Positions 27,239 through 35,613 of a stretch of DNA of 64,000 nucleotides are shown one piece after another. The stretch comes from Pseudomonas nitroreducens TX1 (GTDB taxonomy: Bacteria; Pseudomonadota; Gammaproteobacteria; Pseudomonadales; Pseudomonadaceae). Made by a program: the position numbers and the translations under genes. The first letter of the stretch is position 1, and each line of letters opens with the position of its first letter. The stretch covers positions 57,210 through 121,209 of the forward strand of contig NZ_AMZB01000112.1 in the NCBI RefSeq assembly GCF_000313755.1, in the 5' to 3' direction. A model generated the notes under the pieces. That model was not told the origin of the DNA and searched no databases. It saw only the letters and a list, made by a program, of their open reading frames with translations.

Positions 27239-27307
27239 GCGCACGACAGAACCCCGCGCCAAATCTAGGCTTGCCGACATTCCCCCTTCTTCCCTTTGGA
27301 GTCGTCT

Positions 27308-28729
27308 ATGTCGGCATGGCGTCATATCAGTCTGTGGATGAACCAGCTGGACGATGATCTCGTCCCGCGGCCGCCCCTGCAGGGCACCCTGGACGTCGAT
27401 GTGGCCATCGCTGGCGCCGGCTATACCGGCTTGTGGACCGCGTACTACCTGAAACTGCGCGCACCGCAGCTGAAAATCGCCATCGTCGAGGCCGAAACTG
27501 CCGGCTTCGGCGCCTCGGGCCGCAATGGCGGCTGGCTGATGGGCAACATGCTGGGCGAAGACCGCCTGCTCGCCGCCCTGTCGCCCGAGCAGCGCCGCGC
27601 GTCCTACGACCTGCTGCACGACATCCCCGATGAAGTGGCCCGTGTGCTCGACCGCGAAGGCATCGACTGCGACTACCGCAAGGGCGGCGTGCTCTATACC
27701 GCCGCGCGCTATCCGGAGCAGGAAACCCGCCTGCGCGAGTACCTCGCCCACCTGCATGCCGAAGGCCTGACCGAGGACGACTACCGCTGGCTGAGCAAGA
27801 GCGAGCTGGCCGAACAACTGCGCATTCCCAGTGCGCTGGGCGCCATCCACACCCCGCACTGCGCCACCATCGACCCGGCCAAGCTGGTGCGTGGCCTGGC
27901 CCGCGCCGTGGAGCGCCAGGGCACGCAGATTTTCGAGAAGAGCCGCGTCACCCACTGGCAGCCTGGCCTGCTGCGCACCGCCCAGGGTGAGCTGAAGGCT
28001 CACTGGATAGTGCCGGCCATCGAAGGCTACGCCGCCGACCTGCCGCCGCTGGGTAATTACCAACTGCCGGTGCAGAGCCTGCTGGTGGCCACCGAGCCGC
28101 TACCCGACTCGGTGTGGGCGGAAATCGGCCTCGACAAGGGCCAGGCCTTCAGCGAATTCAGCCGCCAGGTCACCTATGGCCAGCGCACCCCGGACAACCG
28201 CCTGGCTTTCGGCGCCCGCGGCGGCTACCGCTTCGGCGGCAAGCTGCGCAACGACTTCAGCCTGACCGATGATGAAGTCGGCCTGCGCCGCTACCTGTTT
28301 GGCGAGCTGTTCCCGCAACTCAAGGACGTGCGCATCACCCACACCTGGGGCGGCAACCTGGGCATGTCGCGGCGTTTCCACCCGCACATGCTGATCGACC
28401 GCCGCAACGGCATCGCCCTCTCCGGCGGCTATGGCGGCGAAGGCGTAGGCGCCACCAACCTGGGCGGCCGCACCCTCGCCGACCTGATCCTCGGCCAGGA
28501 CAGCGCCCTCACCCGCCAGCCCTGGGTGATCAACGACCGCAGCGTGCAGGACGGCCTGCGCGGCTGGGAGCCGGAGCCCTGCCGCTGGCTGGGCTACAAC
28601 GCCATCATCCGCAGCTTCGTGCACGAGGACGATGTGCTGGCCAACCCGCACAGCGCGCCCTGGCGCCGCCGGCTGGCCGAGAAGGTCGCCGCCAGCATGG
28701 AAAACCTGATGACCTGGAAGGTCGGCTGA
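27308..28729 (+). CDS. FAD-dependent oxidoreductase (DAO / PuuB type)
   Basis: A 473-aa flavoenzyme of the DAO superfamily. The dinucleotide-binding motif VAIAGAGYTGLWTAYYLK is near residue 40, GFGASGRNGGWLMGN follows near 70, and the C-terminal FAD-contacting block GYGGEGVGATNLGGRTLADL is at about 375-400. GFGASGRNGGW is characteristic of gamma-glutamylputrescine oxidase and related amine oxidases, which release ammonia or aldehyde and H2O2. ATG at 27308 follows TTTGGAGTCGTCT. It is co-directional with the cupin 58 nt downstream; an amine or amino-acid catabolic role is inferred. Confidence 0.85.
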   Translation: MSAWRHISLWMNQLDDDLVPRPPLQGTLDVDVAIAGAGYTGLWTAYYLKLRAPQLKIAIVEAETAGFGASGRNGGWLMGNMLGEDRLLAALSPEQRRASYDLLHDIPDEVARVLDREGIDCDYRKGGVLYTAARYPEQETRLREYLAHLHAEGLTEDDYRWLSKSELAEQLRIPSALGAIHTPHCATIDPAKLVRGLARAVERQGTQIFEKSRVTHWQPGLLRTAQGELKAHWIVPAIEGYAADLPPLGNYQLPVQSLLVATEPLPDSVWAEIGLDKGQAFSEFSRQVTYGQRTPDNRLAFGARGGYRFGGKLRNDFSLTDDEVGLRRYLFGELFPQLKDVRITHTWGGNLGMSRRFHPHMLIDRRNGIALSGGYGGEGVGATNLGGRTLADLILGQDSALTRQPWVINDRSVQDGLRGWEPEPCRWLGYNAIIRSFVHEDDVLANPHSAPWRRRLAEKVAASMENLMTWKVG

Positions 28730-28787
28730 AACGCCGACCGGCTTGCCAACAGCCAGTCCCCGAATAGAAAGCCCACTGGAGCCCCGT

Positions 28788-29135
28788 ATGAAACTGACCC
28801 ACCTGAAAGACACCCTGCACGCCGAACTCGGTGAAGCCAGCCCGGTCGCCGTGCCGCTGGGCGAGCCGGTCTCCGAGACCCGCGTGGAATCCATCGAGCG
28901 CACCGATCGCGTGGAAACCGGCATCTGGGAATGCACTCCCGGGCGCTGGCGCCGGCAGATCGTCGAGCAGGAGTTCTGCCACTTCATCGCCGGCCGCGGC
29001 ACCTTCACCCCGGACGGCGGCGAGCCGATCGCCTTCCAGGCCGGCGACGCCTTCCTGCTGCCGCAGAACAGCCTGGGCATCTGGGATATCCAGGAAACCA
29101 CGCGCAAGACCTACGTGATCATCGAGCGCGATTGA
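28788..29135 (+). CDS. Cupin domain protein (DUF861/EutQ-like)
   Basis: A 115-aa single-domain cupin. Motif 1 residues are within EFCHFIAGRGTFTPDGGEPIAF and motif 2 within AGDAFLLPQNSLGIWDI (partial quotes). The metal-binding pattern is degenerate, as in the DUF861 group often paired with FAD amine oxidases. The start at 28788 has CTGGAGCCCCGT upstream. It follows the FAD oxidase in the same operon and may assist catabolism of its product. Enzymatic activity is not assured. Confidence 0.82.
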   Translation: MKLTHLKDTLHAELGEASPVAVPLGEPVSETRVESIERTDRVETGIWECTPGRWRRQIVEQEFCHFIAGRGTFTPDGGEPIAFQAGDAFLLPQNSLGIWDIQETTRKTYVIIERD

Positions 29136-29175
29136 TTGGCCTGTTGGTGATGGGAAGGTTCGGTGCGCAGGCCTC

Positions 29176-29315
29176 CCCCTCTCCCTAACCCTCTCCCTGA
29201 AGGGAGAGGGGACCGTTCAGAGTTAAGCGCCATATCCGAGTTCGCAGGGAAGCACAATGCAATCCGTTTGCACGAACGGCTCCCTCTCCCTTCAGGGAGA
29301 GGGCTGGGGAGAGGG
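29176..29315. repeat. CCCTCTCCCT-type inverted repeat pair
   Basis: Two palindromic units in opposite orientation: CCCTCTCCCTGAAGGGAGAG with a leading CTCCCTAA (29176-29211), and CCCTCTCCCTTCAGGGAGAG with a trailing CTGGGGAGAGGG (29282-29315), about 70 nt apart. The same arrangement recurs at 47950-48056. Each unit can fold into a stable hairpin. They fill the gap between the cupin and crotonase genes, which converge. Confidence 0.8.
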
Positions 29316-29339
29316 CGCTCAAAGACTTTCCCCGCCCCT

Positions 29340-30107
29340 TCAGAATGTCCCATGTCGCCCTTCCCCACCGGCGAAACGCTTCGCCCCGTCCGCCGTCTCG
29401 CCGCTTTCGATCACCGCCATCCCACCCTGGAATTCGTTGGCCAGCGCCACGTCGAACGACAGCTCCCACTGCGCGAACACACTCGCCCGGTCGGCCAGCA
29501 TGCAACGCTGCGGAAACTCGGCGATCTCCCGCGCCAACTCCTCGGCCGCCTCCAGTGCCGTACCGCTGGCTACCACCCGGTTGGCCAAGCCCATCGCCAA
29601 AGCTTCCTGCGCGCCCACCGGGCGACCGGTCAGGATCAGGTCCAGCGCCCGCCCCTGGCCGACGATGCGCGGCAAGCGCACAGTGCCGCCGTCGATCAGC
29701 GGCACGCCGAAGCGCCGGCAGAACACCCCGCATACCGCATCCTCGGCCATCACCCGCAGGTCGGCCAGCAGCGCCAGCTCCAGGCCGCCGGCCACCGCGT
29801 AGCCCTCGATGGCGGCGATAAGAGGCTTCGACAAGTGCATGCGGCTCGGCCCCATGGGGCCGTCGCCTTCGGTTTCCAGGCGGTTGCGCCGCTCGCCGCC
29901 CTCGGCCACCGCCGCCAGGTCGGCGCCCGCGCAGAAGGTCCCGCCGGCGCCGGTGAGCACGGCGACGCGGGCTTCCTCGTCCTGTTCGAAATCGCGCAGG
30001 GCATCGGCCAGCGCCTGGGCGGTGGGCAGGTCCACGGCGTTACGCACCGCAGGGCGGGCGATGACCAGGGTGGTCACCGGGCCGTTCTTCTGGATTATCA
30101 CGCTCAT
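29340..30107 (-). CDS. Enoyl-CoA hydratase/isomerase (crotonase) family protein
   Basis: A 255-aa crotonase-fold enzyme acting on an acyl-CoA thioester. The first oxyanion-hole segment is GAGGTFCAGADLAAV near 53-67, the second IEGYAVAGGLELALLADLRV near 100-120, and GVPLIDGGTVRLPRIVGQ follows near 135, where a catalytic Glu is often found; here that position is not a clear Glu, so hydratase activity is not certain. It is separated from the SDR gene by a terminator. The adjacent SDR and alpha/beta hydrolase suggest a fatty- or branched-acyl catabolic set, but the substrate is unknown. Confidence 0.85.
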   Translation of the reverse strand: MSVIIQKNGPVTTLVIARPAVRNAVDLPTAQALADALRDFEQDEEARVAVLTGAGGTFCAGADLAAVAEGGERRNRLETEGDGPMGPSRMHLSKPLIAAIEGYAVAGGLELALLADLRVMAEDAVCGVFCRRFGVPLIDGGTVRLPRIVGQGRALDLILTGRPVGAQEALAMGLANRVVASGTALEAAEELAREIAEFPQRCMLADRASVFAQWELSFDVALANEFQGGMAVIESGETADGAKRFAGGEGRHGTF

Positions 30108-30140
30108 GGCGAACTCCTAGGGGACAGGAATCAGAAAAGC

Positions 30141-30169
30141 GAAAGGGCCGGTTTTGAGCCGGCCCTTTC
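30141..30169 (-). terminator. Rho-independent terminator after the SDR gene
   Basis: GAAAGGGCCGG pairs with CCGGCCCTTTC across a 7-nt loop, with TTTTC following on the minus strand. It lies between the SDR stop (30234) and the crotonase start (30107), so the two genes are separate transcripts. Confidence 0.85.
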
Positions 30170-30233
30170 ACCTTACTGCGTTCGCCACCGTGGAACAGCC
30201 CCGCTGGCCGTTCCGCCGGTCAGCCTGGCCGGA

Positions 30234-31145
30234 TCAGCCGGCGTATTTCTGCAGGTTCGCCATCATTTCGCGCAGCGCCTCGACGTTGTCCTTGGGGTGC
30301 ACGGCGTTGTCGAAGTTGCAGATCTGCGCGAAGTTGGCCGCCACATCCTCGACGCTGAAGCCCTCGCGCGGGTCGAAGCCCACGCCCAGGCTGCGCTCCC
30401 AGCGCACCTTGCCGATCCAGCCGCCGCCGACTTCGAACAGGCCGGAGGTTTCCTGGCAGGCCTCGCTGCCCAGGTACACCACCAGCGGGCTGACCAGTTC
30501 GGGCTTGAGCGCCTCGAACACCTGCGGCGGGATCAGGCCCTCGGTCATGCGGGTGCCGCCGGTGGGGGCGATGGCATTCACGAAGATATTGTTCTTGCGG
30601 CCTTCGATGGCCAGGTTGCGAGTCAGTCCGTAGAGGCCCAGCTTGGCCATGCCGTAGTTGCTCTGGCCGAAGTTGCCGTAGATGCCGGAGGTGGACGAAG
30701 TGAAGATCACCCGGCCGTAGCCCTGCTCGCGCATGAACGGCCAGGCGGCGCGGGTCACCTTGTAGGCGCCTTCGACATGGACCTTGTAGACCAGGTCCCA
30801 GTCGGCGTCTTCCATCTTGTGGAAGGTCTTGTCGCGCAGGATGCCGGCGTTGTTCACCACCACGTCGATACGACCGAACGCCTCGACGGCCTGGCGGACG
30901 ATCTTCTCGCCGTCGGTCACCGAGTCATGGTTGGCGATGGCGACGCCGCCGGCTTCGCGGATTTCCGCCACCACGCGGTCGGCGGCCGAGGCGTTGGCGC
31001 CTTCGCCATGGGTGCTGCCGCCCAGGTCGTTCACCACTACCTTGGCGCCGTACTTGGCGAACAACAAGGCGTGGGCACGGCCGATGCCGCCACCGGCTCC
31101 GGTAACGATCACGACTTTTCCGTCGAAGTGCAGGGCATCACTCAT
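30234..31145 (-). CDS. SDR family (3R)-hydroxyacyl-CoA dehydrogenase-like
   Basis: A 303-aa short-chain dehydrogenase of the type found as the N-terminal part of peroxisomal multifunctional enzyme 2. The cofactor site is TGAGGGIG (15-22), NNAG near 98-101, and Ser150/151, Tyr164 and Lys168 form the catalytic set (FTSSTSGIYG, SNYGMAKLG). The extended C-terminus (GVGFDPREGFSVEDVAANF) matches this subgroup. It likely oxidises a 3-hydroxyacyl-CoA with NAD+. Promoter region 31146-31257 separates it from the small membrane protein gene. Confidence 0.86.
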   Translation of the reverse strand: MSDALHFDGKVVIVTGAGGGIGRAHALLFAKYGAKVVVNDLGGSTHGEGANASAADRVVAEIREAGGVAIANHDSVTDGEKIVRQAVEAFGRIDVVVNNAGILRDKTFHKMEDADWDLVYKVHVEGAYKVTRAAWPFMREQGYGRVIFTSSTSGIYGNFGQSNYGMAKLGLYGLTRNLAIEGRKNNIFVNAIAPTGGTRMTEGLIPPQVFEALKPELVSPLVVYLGSEACQETSGLFEVGGGWIGKVRWERSLGVGFDPREGFSVEDVAANFAQICNFDNAVHPKDNVEALREMMANLQKYAG

Positions 31146-31257
31146 GATTGGGGCTCCAGGCAGGATGGTTTTTCCCGGAGTGTCCGGCAGTCACGATCCG
31201 GTCACAACCAAGACGACCAAGGCTGAATGGTGCCCGATAAGGCCAGGGGATGATCCG

Positions 31258-31551
31258 TCAGCGCATCGGCAGGTTCAGCTCCGAGCGCGGGCCGAGCTTG
31301 AACAGCCACCAGTCGTACTCGCTCCAGAACAGCAGCAGGCCGAAGGCCGGCAGCAGCGCCAGTGCGCCCAGTGCGGCCGGCACCCAGTCCTGCGTGAGCC
31401 AGGCGTAATAGCCGCCGGCCGCACAGATAGCGACCAGCACCAGCAGCACGGGAACGGCGATGAAGGCGAAGTCCCGGCGCAAGTGCAGCAACGCCCGGTA
31501 CAGCAGCGAACCCTGCGGCTGGCGGACGGGAATGACGGATCTGAGTGGCAT
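31258..31551 (-). CDS. Small two-helix membrane protein
   Basis: A 97-aa protein with two hydrophobic helices at about 30-50 and 57-77, short basic N-terminus and a C-terminal WSEYDWWLFKLGPRSELNL tail. I do not recognise a named domain. ATG at 31551 gives MPLRSVIPVRQPQGSLL. It lies between the SDR and alpha/beta hydrolase genes on the same strand, spaced more than 90 nt from each, so it is probably transcribed separately. Confidence 0.7.
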   Translation of the reverse strand: MPLRSVIPVRQPQGSLLYRALLHLRRDFAFIAVPVLLVLVAICAAGGYYAWLTQDWVPAALGALALLPAFGLLLFWSEYDWWLFKLGPRSELNLPMR

Positions 31552-31606
31552 GGCAGCGGCCTCCGGCTGGACAAAACCGGGGAAACTACCGTTGCCGCTC
31601 AGAGGT

Positions 31607-31641
31607 GATCTATCAGTCAGTTCCGAAACTACTGATGGATC
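31607..31641. promoter_or_regulatory. Inverted repeat upstream of the small membrane protein gene
   Basis: GATCTATCAGT at 31607-31617 pairs with ACTGATGGATC at 31631-31641 (10 of 11 positions), spaced by 13 nt. It lies between the hydrolase stop and the membrane-protein start on the minus strand; it could be an operator or a hairpin terminator without a T-run. Confidence 0.35.
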
Positions 31642-31650
31642 GGTCCGTAC

Positions 31651-32529
31651 CTAGGGAGCCCTTTCCTGTCGGAACGCCAGATAGTGCTGTAGCACCTGCT
31701 CCGGCGCCTCGACCTGCGGGTAGTGGCCGATACCGGGCAGTTCGACGGTATCCGGCTGCGGGATCAACTCCCGGTAGCGAACCACCATGTGCGCGCCGGA
31801 GATCGGGTCTTCCGGTCCATCGATCAGGCGCAGCGGTACCGAAGTGCCCTGCATTGCGCCCACCCAGCGCTCGCGATGCCGGCGACGGTCGAGGATGTAA
31901 TGGATCAGCCGGTGCATGACCCGCGGCCCGTCGTTGTGACGGATCAGCTCCCAGAAGGCATCGAGCTCCGCCTCCGACGGCTGGGTCTGCGGGCCGAACA
32001 CCTTGGCGAAGTTCTGCGCCAGACGCTTTCGGTCGAACAACCGGCCGAACAGGAAACCGAACGGGCCGAGCAGCAGCTTCTGCGAGAGCACCGCGCGGTG
32101 GGTTTCCGGAAACAGCCCGCCGTTGAGGAAGACCAGCGAAGCCAGGGCGAAGCCGCCCTCCTCGTGTCGTGCCAGCAGCTCCTGGCCGACGCTGTTGCCG
32201 TAGTCGTGCACCAGCAGGTGAACCGGCTCGCGCACGCCCAGGTACTGCAGCAGCGCCTGTTGCAGGTCGGCCTGTTCGAGGATGCGGTAGTCGTGCCCCC
32301 TGGGTTTGGCGGAATCGCCGAAACCGAGCATGTCGCAGGCGATCACCCGGTAGCGCTCGGCCAGCGGTTGCCAGAGGGTGTGCCAATCCCAGGAGGCGGT
32401 TGGGAAACCGTGTACCAGCAGCAGCGGAGCGCCGCTGCCGGCGCTCCAGTAACGTACTGCATGTCCTCGGAAGGTGAAGTCGCTGCCCTGCGCGCGCCAG
32501 TCGCGCAGGGCGATGCCGGCCAAGGCCAT
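31651..32529 (-). CDS. Alpha/beta hydrolase, Asp-nucleophile (epoxide hydrolase/dehalogenase) type
   Basis: A 292-aa cytosolic hydrolase. The HGFP oxyanion segment is at 40-43 (LLLVHGFPTASWDW), and the nucleophile elbow is HDYGNSVG with Asp109 in the position used by epoxide hydrolases and haloalkane dehalogenases rather than the Ser of esterases. A C-terminal GIGHYPQVEAP carries the His. The start at 32529 overlaps the upstream aldolase stop as TGATG, implying coupling. Whether the substrate is an epoxide or a halide cannot be said. It is a partner to the aldolase in one operon. Confidence 0.85.
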   Translation of the reverse strand: MALAGIALRDWRAQGSDFTFRGHAVRYWSAGSGAPLLLVHGFPTASWDWHTLWQPLAERYRVIACDMLGFGDSAKPRGHDYRILEQADLQQALLQYLGVREPVHLLVHDYGNSVGQELLARHEEGGFALASLVFLNGGLFPETHRAVLSQKLLLGPFGFLFGRLFDRKRLAQNFAKVFGPQTQPSEAELDAFWELIRHNDGPRVMHRLIHYILDRRRHRERWVGAMQGTSVPLRLIDGPEDPISGAHMVVRYRELIPQPDTVELPGIGHYPQVEAPEQVLQHYLAFRQERAP

Positions 32530-33311
32530 CAGTCGCGGTAGCCGGGGTTTTGCAGGTCCAGCTTGCGCAGCAGTGCCGGCCAAGCCAGCGCGCCACCCAT
32601 GCCCTGCTTGCTCCTGGTGACGGCGGCAGCCATGGCGCGGGCGCCGTCGAGGATCTGTTGCGGGATCATGATCAGCTCGGCGCCGCCGCCCTGGGCCAGT
32701 ACCTGGATCTCGCACGCGCGCTGCATCGTGAACATCATCAGGAAGGTGTCGGCGATGGTGCCCGAGCAGGTCAGCAGGCCGTGGTTGGGCAGGATCATGA
32801 AGTTGGCATCGCCCAGGTCAGCCTGCAGGCGTGCCTTCTCGTCATGGTTCAACGCCACGCCCTCGTAGCCGTGGTAGGCGAGGCTGGAGAGAACGAACAG
32901 CGACTGCTGGGAAATCGGCAGCAGGCCCTGCTTCTGCGCGGACACGGCAATGCCGGCGGCAGTGTGCGTATGCAGCACGCATTCGACGTCGTGGCGTACT
33001 TCATGGATGGCGCTGTGGATGGTGTAGCCCGCCGGGTTGATGTCGTAGGGGCTGTCCATCAGCTTCTTGCCCGACAGGTCCACCTTCACCAGGCTCGAGG
33101 CAGTGATCTCGTGGAACATCATGCCGTACGGGTTGATCAGGAAGTCCTCGGTGCCGGGGACCTTGGCCGAAATGTGGGTGAAGATCAGATCGTCCCAGCC
33201 CTGCAGGGCGATCAGCCGATAGCAGGCGGCGAGGTCGACGCGGGTCTGCCATTCGGCGGCGGAGACCTGGTCCTTGACGTTGACGGTGGGCAGCGGGTGA
33301 GCGGCGTGCAT
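32529..33311 (-). CDS. Class II aldolase/adducin family protein
   Basis: A 260-aa metal-dependent aldolase-fold protein. Zinc ligands are His114 and His116 in VLHTHTAAG, with His177 in ILPNHGLLTCSG, and LINPYGMMFHEITASSLVKV (partial) contacts substrate in relatives. It resembles the FucA/adducin group but lacks a sugar-pathway neighbour. It is the first gene of the pair with the alpha/beta hydrolase. The long upstream region with an ACTGTCA inverted repeat probably carries its promoter. Confidence 0.85.
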   Translation of the reverse strand: MHAAHPLPTVNVKDQVSAAEWQTRVDLAACYRLIALQGWDDLIFTHISAKVPGTEDFLINPYGMMFHEITASSLVKVDLSGKKLMDSPYDINPAGYTIHSAIHEVRHDVECVLHTHTAAGIAVSAQKQGLLPISQQSLFVLSSLAYHGYEGVALNHDEKARLQADLGDANFMILPNHGLLTCSGTIADTFLMMFTMQRACEIQVLAQGGGAELIMIPQQILDGARAMAAAVTRSKQGMGGALAWPALLRKLDLQNPGYRD

Positions 33312-33733
33312 GTCGGTAGCCTCTTCGTTGTTGTTATCCGATGGCGCAGTCTAGTCAGCCCGGCGGCCCGGCGACTGTCACGGAACTGACAGTTGTCCGG
33401 CGTCAGCGCCTGGCGAATGTTCCCCTATAAGCGCGGGCTGCCAATCCGCCTTGCGCGGGCGATATCCCCACCTATAGTGGGCACAGTCGCCTGCAGCGGC
33501 GCCGGCATTCCCGGGCGCCATGGCGACCCCCTCCAAAAGCGCTATCCAGACAGTGCGGCAGCCAGTTCGCACGTCAGGGCTGGCGGAAGCGTGCCCGATC
33601 TTCGCACCTGCCCCGACGCCCTTTGCGGCATCTCCAACCCATTTGGAAACATTTCGCAATATCTTTTGCAACACGCTCGCGTAGTACCCGGGAGTCGGGA
33701 GGAGACTCCAGTTCGGCCAACGAGGCAGCCGAC
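33312..33733. other. Long divergent intergenic region, aldolase / wbqC
   Basis: 422 bases with no convincing gene in any frame. It holds a perfect 7-bp inverted repeat (33374-33393) near the aldolase side, a second symmetric element CCCACCTATAGTGGG at 33467-33481, and an AT-rich stretch at 33640-33670 that may be the wbqC promoter. A GGGAGGAG at about 33699 is too far from the wbqC start to serve it. Confidence 0.6.
33374..33393. promoter_or_regulatory. Inverted repeat ACTGTCA-N6-TGACAGT
   Basis: ACTGTCACGGAACTGACAGT has perfect 7-bp arms and a 6-bp centre. It lies 63 bp upstream of the aldolase start, where a repressor or activator dimer would sit. The regulator is not identified. Confidence 0.45.
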
Positions 33734-34447
33734 GTGAAACGAACCGCCATCATGCAGCCCTATTTCTTTCCATACCTGGGCTACTTCAGCCTGATCAAGC
33801 ACACCGACCTGTTCGTGCTGTTCGATACGGTGCAGTACATCCATCACGGCTGGATCGAGCGCAACCGCATCCTCAAGCAGCAGGACGGCTGGCTGTACAT
33901 CCGCGTGCCGCGGGTCAAGCACCACCGCGAGACGCTGATCTGCGACGTGCAGGTCGACAACCGCCAGGACTGGCGGCGCAGCCTGTTCTCCCAGCTGGAC
34001 GTGTACCGCAAGGTAGCGCCTTACTACCGGGACGTGCGCGAGATGATCGCAGCCTCCCTCGACCACCCGTTCCAGGACATCGTTTCGCTGAACAAGGCCA
34101 CCCTGGAGGCGACCTGTGCCTACCTGGGCTTCCCCCGGCAGATGCCGGTGCTCTCGCGCATGGACCTGCCGATGGAGCGACCGACCGCGCCGGACGAATG
34201 GGCGCTGAACATCTGCAAGGCGCTGGGGGGCGTAGAGGAATACTGGAACCCGCCGGGCGGGCAGAGCTTCTTCGATCGCCGCAAGTACGACGCCGCCGGA
34301 CTGATCCTGCGCTTCCAGGAACCCAAGCTGGTGCCCTACGAACAGAAGCGCCCGACCTTCGAGGCGGGCCTGTCGATCATCGACGTGATGATGTTCAACT
34401 CCCCCGCCGACGTCTCGCGCATGCTCGATGCCTACGAGCTGAGCTAG
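33734..34447 (+). CDS. WbqC family protein
   Basis: A 237-aa protein beginning MKRTAIMQPYFFPYLGYFSL from a GTG codon; this is the family N-terminus, and an internal ATG at 33752 would remove it. Conserved blocks are DTVQYIHHGWIERNRIL and WALNICKALGGVEEYWNPPGG. WbqC proteins are usually encoded in O-antigen or polysaccharide clusters and are annotated as possible glycine/amino-acid acylating enzymes or aminotransferase partners, without settled function. No surface-sugar genes are near; it stands between aldolase (divergent) and lrgB (convergent, 3-nt gap). Confidence 0.82.
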   Translation: MKRTAIMQPYFFPYLGYFSLIKHTDLFVLFDTVQYIHHGWIERNRILKQQDGWLYIRVPRVKHHRETLICDVQVDNRQDWRRSLFSQLDVYRKVAPYYRDVREMIAASLDHPFQDIVSLNKATLEATCAYLGFPRQMPVLSRMDLPMERPTAPDEWALNICKALGGVEEYWNPPGGQSFFDRRKYDAAGLILRFQEPKLVPYEQKRPTFEAGLSIIDVMMFNSPADVSRMLDAYELS

Positions 34448-34450
34448 GCC

Positions 34451-35137
34451 TTACAGGCACCACGCCAGGACTGGCGCCAGCAGCAGGTTGAACAGCCCGG
34501 TCAGGACCATCAGCAGGCCGGCCGCCGAACCCTCCTCACCGCCGAACTCGTAGGCCCGGCTGGTGCCCGCGCCGTGGGCGCCGACGCCCAGCAGTGCGCC
34601 ACGGGCCAGGGCGGAACGCAGGCGCAGCAGCTTCATCAGCACGCCGCCGATCAGCGCGCCGAACACCCCGGTGATCATCACGAAGGCCGCCGTCAGCGCC
34701 GGCACGCCGCCCAGGTCATGGGACATTTCCATGGCGAAGGGGGTGGTGATCGAGCGCGGGATCAGCGAAAGGGTCACCTGGCCATCCAGCGCCAGCGCAT
34801 GGGCCAGCGCCCAGGAACTGCCGATGGCCATGGTCGAGCCGGCCAGCATGCCGGTCAGCAAGGCCGGCCAATGCCGGACGAGCAAGGCGCGCTGCTGCCA
34901 GATCGGGATGGCGAAGGCCACGGTGGCCGGGCCGAGCAGCGCCACCAGCCAACTGGTATCGCGGGCGTAGTCGGCGTAGCGGGCCTGCAGCGGGATGGCC
35001 AGCGCAAACAGCAGCACCGGCACGAAAACGATGGGCGACAGCCAGTACCGCTGGAAACGGCGGTAGAGGGTACGGCTGAGCAGATACCCGCCCAGGGTCA
35101 CGGCCAACCAGAACAGGGCTTGCTTATCGAGGCTCAT
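34451..35137 (-). CDS. LrgB/CidB family membrane protein
   Basis: A 228-aa inner-membrane protein with six to seven hydrophobic helices. The family block SLIPRSITTPFAMEMSHDLG is at about 126-145 and GTSRAYEFGGEEGS near 190-203. LrgB/CidB (YohK in E. coli) partners a small CidA/LrgA protein in a holin-like or metabolite-export system that affects autolysis and overflow metabolism. Its start overlaps the cidA-like gene by 14 bp, so the two are translationally coupled. The divergent LysR is the probable regulator. Confidence 0.88.
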   Translation of the reverse strand: MSLDKQALFWLAVTLGGYLLSRTLYRRFQRYWLSPIVFVPVLLFALAIPLQARYADYARDTSWLVALLGPATVAFAIPIWQQRALLVRHWPALLTGMLAGSTMAIGSSWALAHALALDGQVTLSLIPRSITTPFAMEMSHDLGGVPALTAAFVMITGVFGALIGGVLMKLLRLRSALARGALLGVGAHGAGTSRAYEFGGEEGSAAGLLMVLTGLFNLLLAPVLAWCL

Positions 35138-35501
35138 GGCGCGAACTCCTGTTGCACATCCATTCCACCGCCAGGGCGGTGGAGAGCATCACCATCACGG
35201 TGCTGGCGGTGATCACCAGCAGAATCTTCCAGCCCTCGCTGCGCAGCAGCGGGCCGTAGTCCAGCAGGCTCATCAGCGCGGGGATGAAGAACAGCAGCAT
35301 CTCCGCCAGCAGCAGGCCGGCCCCGCCCTGCAGCAGGGCCGGGCGGATCGCCCCGCAGGCGAACAGCGCCAGCAGCAGCGCCAGGCCGATCACCCCGCCC
35401 GGCAGCGGCAGGCCGCTGAGCGTGGCGATCCAGCCGCCCACCCACCAGAAGGCGGCAAGGATGGCGAGTTCGAAAATCAGGCGGGCGGCGCGGCGGAACA
35501 T
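35124..35501 (-). CDS. CidA/LrgA family holin-like membrane protein
   Basis: A 125-aa protein with four hydrophobic helices (about 8-30, 32-50, 60-82 and 90-112), containing GLPLPGGVIGLALLLALF, the LrgA-family signature region. It acts at the inner membrane with the LrgB partner. The start at 35501 (MFRRAARLIFELAILAAFW) removes a long unconserved N-terminal extension of the open frame. It is divergent from the LysR gene across 112 nt. Confidence 0.88.
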   Translation of the reverse strand: MFRRAARLIFELAILAAFWWVGGWIATLSGLPLPGGVIGLALLLALFACGAIRPALLQGGAGLLLAEMLLFFIPALMSLLDYGPLLRSEGWKILLVITASTVMVMLSTALAVEWMCNRSSRHEPR

Positions 35502-35613
35502 GGCGGCGATCTCGATGCGTTGAGCGGGAAGGAAAATCGATGGGAATGGCGCAAAGCCTACTCCCACGCCTATCATCCCCAAAGCGAATAGATCGAATCG
35601 GAGCCATTCCAGA

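Noticed and set aside
29176..29315. Possible CRISPR-like repeats
   Set aside because: Only two units, each a palindrome, in opposite orientation, without regular spacers; REP-type instead.
33378..33674. A 98-codon minus-strand frame in the aldolase/wbqC gap
   Set aside because: GTG start without Shine-Dalgarno, atypical codon use, no resemblance to known proteins; the gap is better explained as regulatory.
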